Shown here: piece after piece, positions 57,243 to 64,000 of the stretch
Position numbering within the stretch: the first letter of the stretch is position 1
Layout: every line of letters starts with the position of its first letter
Assembly (NCBI GenBank): GCA_963669155.1
Contig: OZ022593.1
Coordinates: 4,087,155-4,151,154 of the forward strand
DNA from: Arbacia lixula
Taxonomy: Eukaryota > Echinodermata > Echinoidea > Arbacioida > Arbaciidae
Direction: 5' to 3'
Length of the DNA: 64,000 nt
The notes under the pieces: model-generated
Seen by the model: the letters and a program-made list of their open reading frames with translations, nothing else
Databases searched by the model: none
What the model was told of the DNA's origin: nothing
Translations under genes and position numbers: made by a program

Positions 57243-58039
57243 ATGTAACTGTCTCATTCATGGCAGGAGCCAGATGCAATCTCAGTGGATCTAACGTCCT
57301 ACAGAGACTGATTTTTCGGTCCATACATAATGGGTGCATGCATGGCATGTCTAGGCCTATTCTAGGGCTAGGCCGTAGGACTAGGGGTGGTACATGTATT
57401 CCAAAACGTCTTAAGTGCTCACTTCAGGGAAGTCTTATCCTAAGTCTAAGATCCCTCCTAAGGCTAAGACTAGTGGTATTCCAGAACGATCTTAAGTTTT
57501 CTCCTTATTCCGCTCCGGAGTTTTCTCCTAAGTTTTCTCCTATCTTTATATGCAAATTTATGCAAATCATAAAGTTAGGAGGATTGGTATTCCAGAATGC
57601 GCGTAAGAGAGGATTTAAGAGGAAACTTAAGAGAGCCTCCCCCTGTCTTTGCCATCCATAACACACGCAATAAAAAAGAGCAGCATTTATTTGCGTAAGC
57701 GCACATACATGTGATTGATGTGCGCGCACATACATGTAGTTGTGCGACTACAAAGTTAGAATCAATCTAGGGGAAGGTCTCGATGAAATGCTGTGATTGT
57801 GATTGGCTGCTCATAAATGAAACACTTCCCTTCATTGGCTAATAAGTGCGCACTGGGTGGGGTCTAACCTCCCTAATTTGCATTAAGAGAGTCCTAAGAG
57901 GACGTTCTGGAATACCAATTTCTTGCTTTTTGAGGCACCTCTGAAGTTTGGGACTGTAGGAGAAACTTAAGAGAAAACTTCAGATTTGTTCTGGGCCCCA
58001 TAACAAAGGTTTGTTACCAGGGATGTTTAAGTACATGGA
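57243..58039. mobile_element. Inverted fragment of the 40.5-kb repeat, then a MITE at 57474-57918
   Basis: Positions 57268-57330 are the reverse complement of the region near 41261 (GAGCCAGAT, AACGTCCTACAGAGACTGAT, TTTTTCGGT). Then GGTATTCCAGAACG near 57474 faces CGTTCTGGAATACC at about 57903-57918, enclosing some 445 bp rich in CTTAAG and CTCCTAAG. A second GGTATTCCAGAATGCG near 57584 suggests a nested or tandem end. No coding capacity is recognised. Confidence 0.6.
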
Positions 58040-58410
58040 TATCCAGCAGCCATTTAATTAATGCAGATTCATTGTATTTTGTACTCTCCTTCTAGTCACA
58101 AAAGAACGCTTTACAAAGAGTTTCTCTTTGATCTCCCATGTTCGAAGCCGCCGATTCTCTAGATGATTTTTGCCTGGATTTGATGGACACTACAGCTCAA
58201 AGGAATTGGCATAGGGAAAGGGAAAGGGAAGAAAGGGAAGGACCCGCAGTTTCAAACCGCGGTATATTTTGTCCAGTTCAGCACGATAGACGATACCGCG
58301 GTTTAAAACTGCGGCTCCTTCCCTTTCTTCCCTTTCCCTATGCCAATTCTTCTGAGCATAAACAAAATCGAATGGACAAAAGAATTTGGGGAAATATCCT
58401 CACCCCATAT
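58040..58410 (+). repeat. Dispersed repeat R, copy 3, carrying a truncated family B MITE
   Basis: Repeat R is interrupted after TTTGCCTGGATTTGATGGA by 58188-58357, a family B MITE beginning CACTACAGCTCAAAGG. It resumes at ATAAACAAAATCG. Copies 1 and 2 run through this site without the MITE, which confirms the insertion. The MITE has lost its last bases (it ends TTCTGAGC) and part of its centre. Confidence 0.85.
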
Positions 58411-58795
58411 GTCTAACATAGACTCTAATGTTAACTTAACTTGTTAGATGGAACGTTACAGTTTACCGGCTCGCTAGCCAGCAGACTCGGTCTCAGACAC
58501 CAAACACCGCCTCAAATTGCCCCGCACCAGAGCTTGTTAAGTTCTCACCAACGGGGGTTCAACTCTACTCGAAACCTGTGTTTCCCACTTTCCAAAGATA
58601 ATTGTGACATGTTATTGCATGTTGTTAGTTGTTTTCCATAAGTTGTAGACTCAATTCTTGTGGTACATTTGACGTAGAATTACACGTTCACAGGAGCCGC
58701 CATTTTGACAAAAACGCTTAATTTATATGCGCACCGCGCTCACGCAAATGCACGTACATGTATGTAAGTACCCCAGCCAGCTGGGTCAGCCAGCC

Positions 58796-59035
58796 TACAC
58801 TACAGCTCAAAGGAATCGGCATAGGGAAAGGGAAAGGGAAGAAAGGGAAGGACCCAAGGTTTTGAACCACGGTATATATTGTCCAGTGCAGCATGAAACA
58901 CAATAAATGAGCCTAAAAAGTATCGTGTTTCATGCTGAACTGGACAAAATATGCAGTACCATGGTTTAAAACTGCGGTTCCTTCCCTTTCTTCCCTTTCC
59001 CTTTCCCTATGCCAATTTCTTTGAGCTGTAGTGTA
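58796..59035. mobile_element. Foldback MITE, family B, copy 3
   Basis: The 240-bp element begins TACACTACAGCTCAAAGG and ends with the complement of the same sequence. Its arms contain GGGAAAGGGAAGAAAGGGAA and its centre TGTCCAGTGCAGCATGAAAC. It is the most complete copy and lies 440 bp from copy 2. Confidence 0.9.
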
Positions 59036-59649
59036 TGGCTTTTCAAAATGGGCTACCCTTTCTTTGAAAATGGTGTCTGTGAAATCTAAAAAAAAAGGGG
59101 TAAATATATTTTTGATATTCACAGCAGATTATGTATGATGGGGGCCCATTCTTACTGCAGACGAAAGGAATGTTTCCTTAAATACCGCATCGTTTACATG
59201 TACATGTATAAGTAATGGGCTTTTCCTACTGTGTATTTTGATTTTATGGTGACTTAGTGATTGGGGAAAAAAAGGAAAGAAAGGGGAAAAGGGGGACACA
59301 TGCTGGTACATGTATTTTATTCTTTACATTGTATATGGCCCAGCTTTTTGTAATGTAGTACAGTACATGTTTTGGTAAGCACAGATGGATGCAAAGGAAA
59401 TGTAAAAAAAAAATAGTTCTGCAGCATCAGAAAGTGAAAGTGCGTAGTGAGTTTGTTGAGTGCTGCAGCCCTACAGTCTTGGGTCATGACTTTACAGGAA
59501 ACCTAGCAACAACGCAGAAATTGAGGAAATTGCCCGTTTCATTTTCAGAGTTGCTTTTTTCAGTGGAGATATTAAAATATCAAAATATTAAATATTAAAA
59601 TAATGGAACATCAAAATGCTACTTCTTTCTTATTGGGGTCGATGGGAGG
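59036..59649. other. No gene recognised
   Basis: AT-rich sequence with several TACATGTA motifs. The short frames have no domain signature or splice context. Confidence 0.4.
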
Positions 59650-60440
59650 ACACTGAAACATGTGTACATGTGCATGTATCTGTGTGGCTTGTAAGCTCAT
59701 ACCTTGAGAGCAGTTGATATAATTCACACGAGACACTGTACTGTATATTGCTGTGTTTGCGAATACATCTACGTGTATTACAAGGGCTTATTTAAAGGTG
59801 ATATTCATAGAAAATCCAAAAATATGAAGATATTCATCTACAGATAGCTTATAAGCCATATAATGAGCTCGGATGACATTCAAACAATATATCACTTTCC
59901 AAAAAGCGAAATTAGGGTGAAAACAATCACCGTATTCTCAGGGACAAATTTGACTTACTGTCATCCGAAACGGCCTTTAGCTCTGACGTAAGAAAAGGGA
60001 GGCGTTATTGTGCATCACACATGCCAATCCGCAGCTTCTTTTCCGCCAGAAGCATCATGCATTGTTAATGAAACTGTGATGGCAGCTGCTAGTGTATTAA
60101 CAGGTGTGATACACAATGGTCATTGTGAAGCATATCCCGGCTGTGACGTAGGTCAGGAAGAGAGTCAATTTTAGTGAAATTTGACTTTCATTAAACACAT
60201 AAATGAACACTTTCATGGCATGTTAGCTGCATAAATTTCTTTAATAACTCATTCAATTATAAAATAAACTATATTCATTTGATTTTATTTCATATGAATA
60301 TCACCTTTAATTGGACTCTGATTCCTGTGATTGACAAGATACATGTAGAGCACTCCGACGAAGTTTGAAGACAAGCGTTTCTCAATACCGTTTTAGAGGG
60401 GTAACCATGATAGTGTTGGTCGACGCTCACTCTATTGAAA
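59650..60440 (+). repeat. Segmental duplication, copy 1, interrupted by a MITE
   Basis: Outside the MITE at 59796-60306 this matches 62968-63280: GTGTACATGTGCATGTAT, CATACCTTGAGAGCAGTTGA, TATTGCTGTGTTTGCGAATA, TTGGACTCTGATTCCTGT and AGACAAGCGTTTCTCAATAC. It includes an ATG at 60407 in the position of the right-hand gene's start, but that frame stops after about 17 codons and has no donor. It is probably a dead copy of the 5' part of that gene. Confidence 0.75.
59796..60306. mobile_element. TTAA-flanked MITE, family F
   Basis: TTAA at 59792-59795 and 60307-60310 flanks the 13-bp inverted repeat AGGTGATATTCAT. The element is 511 bp and contains a copy of repeat L (60021-60125). The sister duplication at 63151 (CTTATTTATTTGGACTCTG) is the empty site, showing that this insertion postdates the duplication. 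Confidence 0.85.
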
Positions 60441-60942
60441 AACTATTACAATTTGTATTTTGTTAGAAATGAGATGTGGAAGCCATAAAGTGTACATGTA
60501 ATGTATACAGCTTACTTGTTGCATGTTTTCTTGTCCACATGATTATGATAATATATTTTTTACCAGTTTATTAACTGCAAAATAACACATATCGTACATA
60601 CATGTATATCAGGAATGGTTTATTTTCATGTCCTTTAATGCAATTACATACATGTATCTAGTGGGGTTTTGCCCGGTTAATTCTATTGGGCATTTAGTCA
60701 TTTTAGTGATTTTTAAGTGCAAGAAGAGCTATCAAGAAAATGTTGGAAAATCCCAGGATAAATAGCCGGTACCGATAGAATTGGTCCAGAATAAAATGAC
60801 TGTAATGTAGCTTTAAAAAAGGGCCAAATATATCATGGTCGGATGATGTGTTGAGCAAAATTAAATCCCCTTTTCAGTTTGAAAATGGATGTTTCGAATC
60901 CCTTTTTCAATTTGAAAACGGATGTTTCCAATCCCTTTTTTT

Positions 60943-62264
60943 GTCTCGCCCACCGGAGGTGAAGGCGAGACTAAGGGATCCAAATGGCGTCCGTCCGTCG
61001 TCCGTCCGTCGTCCGTCCGTCGTCCGTCCGTCGTCCGTCGTCCGTCCGTCGTCCGTCACAAATGTTAAAGTTTACCTGCAAGACTCTCTTATGATCCATA
61101 ACTTCACATGGGTTGCTTGGATTACAACCTAACTTGGGTCATAGATGCACTGGGGGTACCTTCATGTTATGGTGGCGTTGGAGGTCACAGGATAAGGTCA
61201 AAGGTCATTTGAGGTCATACGTTAAAGTTTACCTGCAAGACTCTCTATTGACAAATTACTTCACGTAGGTTGCTTGGATTACAACCTAACTTGGGTCATA
61301 GATGCACTGGGGGTACCTTCATGTTATGGTGTCATTGGAGGTCACAGGATAAGGTCAAAGGTCATTTGAGGTCATACGTTAAAGTTTACCTGCAAGACTC
61401 TCTTTTGACAAATAACTTCACATAGGTTGCTTGGATTACAACCTAACTTGGGTCATAGATGCACTGGGGGTACCTTCATGTTATGGTGCTGTTGGAGGTC
61501 ACAGGATAAGGTCAAAGGTCATTTGAGGTCATACGTTAAAGTTTACCTGCAAGACTCTCTTTTGACAAATAACTTCACATAGGTTGCTTGGATTACAACC
61601 TAACTTGGGTCATAGATGCACTGGGGGTACCTTCATGTTATGGTGGCGTTGGAGGTCACAGGATAAGGTCAAAGGTCATTTGAGGTCATACGTTAAAGTT
61701 TACCTGCAAGACTCTCTTTTGACAAATAACTTCACATAGGTTGCTTGGATTACAACCTAACTTGGGTCATAGATGCACTGGGGGTACCTACATGTTATGG
61801 TGCTGTTGGAGGTCACAGGATAAGGTCAAAGGTCATTTGAGGTCATACGTTAAAGTTTACCTGCAAGACTCTCTTTTGACAAATAACTTCACATAGGTTG
61901 CTTGGATTACAACCTAACTTGGGTCATAGATGCACTAGGGGTACCTTCATGTTATGGTACCGTTGGAGGTCACAGGATAAGGTCAAAGGTCATTTGAGGT
62001 CATACATTAAAGTTTACTTGCAAGACTCTTGGTGAAGGCTTCCTAACTTGTGCACAGAATTGTGTGAGCATGTGTGAGCATTACTGATGTAGATTTAGGC
62101 AAACATTACTCATGCACATTTATGCAAATTTATTCAAAGTCACTATTTTGCACCTGATTTTGATGTTGTCTGTTTAAAGTTGCTTATTTGTTTGTTTCAG
62201 TTTTCTTTTGCGTAGCAACGGAGATCGCGATATTTCTGGTTATTTTCGCAAGTGGGCGAGACAC
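60943..62264 (+). mobile_element. Helentron-like element with six 157-bp core repeats
   Basis: The left end TTGTCTCGCCCACC with hairpin partner GGCGAGA, and the right end GTGGGCGAGACACAA, form subterminal inverted repeats. After the left hairpin comes a (CGTC/CGT)n microsatellite (about 60988-61058). Six full tandem units of exactly 157 bp follow, starting at 61064, 61221, 61378, 61535, 61692 and 61849, with a partial unit at 62006. Each contains GGATAAGGTCAAAGGTCA. Units are nearly identical. The microsatellite, tandem core and subterminal inverted repeats match pearl/DINE-type Helentron derivatives of marine invertebrates. It carries no coding capacity. Confidence 0.75.
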
Positions 62265-62570
62265 AATATTGCTAATGCCTTGTTTCAATTTGATAACGTA
62301 TGTTTCCAAGTTGGCTATGTATCAAAACATCAGTAAAACACAAAGAACACGCAAGCACACATTTATATCAATGTTTATTGTTGTTTTTTATTCTGTTTGG
62401 ATACAACGGGCAAAAAGCCCTGGTCCCGACGACCTCGTTTTATCGAGAGTACGCTGTACCAGTCATGTATGTCTCATGTTTGTTTGTACTGTGTGTATGA
62501 ATGTGACAATGTGCATTACATGGACATGTTATCACATTGATTCCTTTCTCTTTGGGATTGTTTTGTACAG

Positions 62571-62612
62571 GAACAGGAAACCCAGAAGGATATGGACTGT
62601 ACTAATAGGCCG
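62571..62612 (+). CDS. Possible small exon
   Basis: A long pyrimidine-rich tract ending TTTTGTACAG precedes 62571, and CCG|GTAAGA follows 62612, enclosing 42 nt open in the frame GAA CAG GAA ACC. It could be an exon of the right-hand gene or a chance match. Its place 630 bp upstream of the ATG at 63244 would make it untranslated or part of an alternative start. No other evidence supports it. Confidence 0.2.
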
Positions 62613-62967
62613 GTAAGAGAGGATTTCTCGGGATGCTGCCTCCCCCCTTTGTAAAGACGCCATCAAGACAACGCAAGCTAAGTGGTGTTGCCACATGCTA
62701 ATAGAGTGATTCATATCAAGCGAGGAGGGGAGAGGAGAAGGAAACCTACTGTAGGAAGGGGAAAACAAGGAGACACAGGAGGCTGGGAGAGGCAGATTGA
62801 GATGCAGGGATCTGCACATGATTCTACGCCCCATGGAAATGTTTGGAATGGACATGGAAAGCCACCACACATTGAATAAGGAGTTTTCTTGGGTGGTAAT
62901 GCCATGCAGCTTATGGATGCTGATCGGGAGTGCCATGTACCCTGTATACATGTAGCTTCATCAAATA

Positions 62968-63280
62968 TTCATGGAAGACACTGATACATGTGTACATGTG
63001 CATGTATGTGTTTGGCTTGTAAGCGCTGTAGCAACATTCACTGCTGTAGAGTCATACCTTGAGAGCAGTTGAGAAACATACTCACACGATAAACTCTATA
63101 TTGCTGTGTTTGCGAATAACATCTACGTGCATGTATCCTATGATTACTTATTTATTTGGACTCTGATTCCTGTAACTGACAAGATAGAGCACTCTGTAGA
63201 AGTTTGAAGACAAGCGTTTCTCAATACTGTTTAAGGGGCAACCATGACGGTGTACATTGATGCTCACTTTATTCGCTGTC
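62968..63280 (+). repeat. Segmental duplication, copy 2 (intact, at the start of the right-hand gene)
   Basis: This is the sister of 59650-60440, about 80-85 percent similar by eye and without the MITE. Its right part becomes the first coding exon at 63244, so the duplication probably covered the 5' untranslated region and start of this gene. Confidence 0.7.
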
Positions 63281-63312
63281 TCAAGCGGTTCCCTGAGGAG
63301 AGGACGCAAGAT
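63244..63312 (+). CDS. First coding exon of an unrecognised gene
   Basis: ATG at 63244 has A at -3. The frame MTVYIDAHFIRC...EERTQD is open for 23 codons to GAT, followed by GTAAGT at 63313, an excellent donor. A possible acceptor TACTGTTTAAG lies just upstream of GGGCAACC. I do not recognise the protein from so short a sequence. The next exon candidate, 63415-63440, continues in phase 0. Confidence 0.5.
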
Positions 63313-63414
63313 GTAAGTATCCATTTATCCAACTACATGTACATGTGTTGAAATGTTCATGTTCACATAACCTGTCTTGATGTCTCTTTCCCTCCTTTTC
63401 ACCTCTCCTTCAAG

Positions 63415-63440
63415 GACAACTTCTTACCTTCTGATGTGAG
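63415..63440 (+). CDS. Second coding exon (microexon) of the same gene
   Basis: A very strong pyrimidine tract (TTTCCCTCCTTTTCACCTCT... ending CAAG) precedes GACAACTTCTTACC, and GTAAAT follows 63440. Phase 0 entry gives DNFLPSDV plus a split codon. An alternative donor GTGAGG at 63435 would shorten it to 20 nt. The rest of the gene lies beyond the window. Confidence 0.45.
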
Positions 63441-63552
63441 GTAAATTATTCTTGTCAAGAATGTGTGTACATGTGTAGTACAGCCATAAGAGGGAAGTGT
63501 ACTTTCCAGGAAGTTCCAAGTTTCTTTTTTGCAGGATCACAGCCCTGATTAC

Positions 63553-64000
63553 AGGGAAAGTGCACCCTGAAAATAAGTTGGATTTAATAAAATCAAAAAC
63601 CTGAAAGAAACATATTAGTGAAAGGATAGGAAAATTTGATTTTGATTTTGAATTTTGATTTTGTGATGCTCTCCCATATGTTGTGTTAGTATCTTTTTTT
63701 AATATGCTGATTTTCTCAAAAGGATATGCATCATTTTACTTGTGTACTTGATACAGAATTAGAAACACGTATTTACACACACCTCTATGAAAAAAAAAAT
63801 CCTTCAAAAACAGAAATGGAATTATATAGCACACAATATAGAGAACACTATACGTGAACTCACAAAATTAAGATTTTAAAAGATCTTTCCTATCTTTCCT
63901 TTCCTATCCTTTGACAGATTTTTCGTCAAACCTTTACTAAAATATTTCTTTCATGTTTCTGTTTTTATTGAAACCAATTTAACTTCAGGGTGGACAATCC
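63553..64000. mobile_element. TTAA-type MITE, family A, copy 3, cut by the window end
   Basis: The left end AGGGAAAGTGCACCCTGAAA and the closing TTCAGGGTGGACAATCC match the family A termini. Internal GATGCTCTCCCATATG and ATCCTTTGACAGATTTTTCG blocks match copies 1 and 2. The left flank reads TTAC, a one-base decay of TTAA. If the right-hand gene model is correct, this copy sits in an intron. Confidence 0.8.

Noticed and set aside
61064-62035. CRISPR-like array
   Set aside because: Units are 157 bp, contiguous and without unique spacers. They are the tandem core of a Helentron-like element in a eukaryotic genome.
62188-62616. 142-codon hydrophobic frame
   Set aside because: It starts inside the right end of the Helentron-like element and has no recognisable domain. 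Its end overlaps a possible small exon in another frame.

Overview
The window looks like AT-rich, intron-containing eukaryotic nuclear DNA. The mix of elements suggests a marine invertebrate, most likely a deuterostome such as an echinoderm or hemichordate. The reasons are L1/Tx1-type and CR1/jockey-type LINEs, several TTAA-flanked MITE families with AGGG-like ends (T2/Kolobok style), Helentron-like elements with tandem cores, long foldback elements, abundant (TG)n and (CT)n arrays, and an excess of the palindrome TACATGTA. No rRNA gene, intact tRNA gene, operon or CRISPR array is visible. The species assignment is inference.

Host genes are sparse. The best one is a minus-strand gene whose coding exons I assemble at 41893-41908, 36149-37091, 35334-35430 and 28025-28042. 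All splice sites follow GT-AG and all three junctions keep phase, giving a 357-residue type I membrane mucin: a short signal peptide, a Thr/Pro/Ser-rich ectodomain with 18 nine-residue repeats, one membrane segment, and a cytoplasmic tail with an NPIY motif and a C-terminal YQPL. A second gene probably begins near the right end on the plus strand (ATG at 63244, exons 63244-63312 and 63415-63440) and leaves the window.

Layout: 1-4 kb, dispersed repeats, (CT)n tracts and a perfect 74-bp palindrome. 4-11 kb, MITEs, a 3' LINE fragment between (TG)n arrays, and a 15-16 bp minisatellite. 11.4-15.4 kb, a decayed CR1/jockey-type LINE. 16-18 kb, mixed repeats and a hammerhead-like Penelope motif. 18-33 kb, AT-rich, repeat-poor DNA holding the last mucin exon and a cluster of a GTTTCGGACGTTAC motif. 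33-35 kb, a Helentron-like element and a foldback. 35-42 kb, the main mucin exons, with intron 1 filled by foldbacks, a solo LTR and a tandem duplication. 43-51 kb, a nested LINE-in-LINE complex in (TG)n with a SINE-like insertion. 52-54 kb, a minus-strand LINE. 55-59 kb, nested DNA transposons. 60-64 kb, a duplicated segment, a second Helentron-like element and the start of the right-hand gene.

Most open reading frames here are transposon remnants or translations of simple repeats. The order of several insertions can be read directly from empty sites and target duplications.
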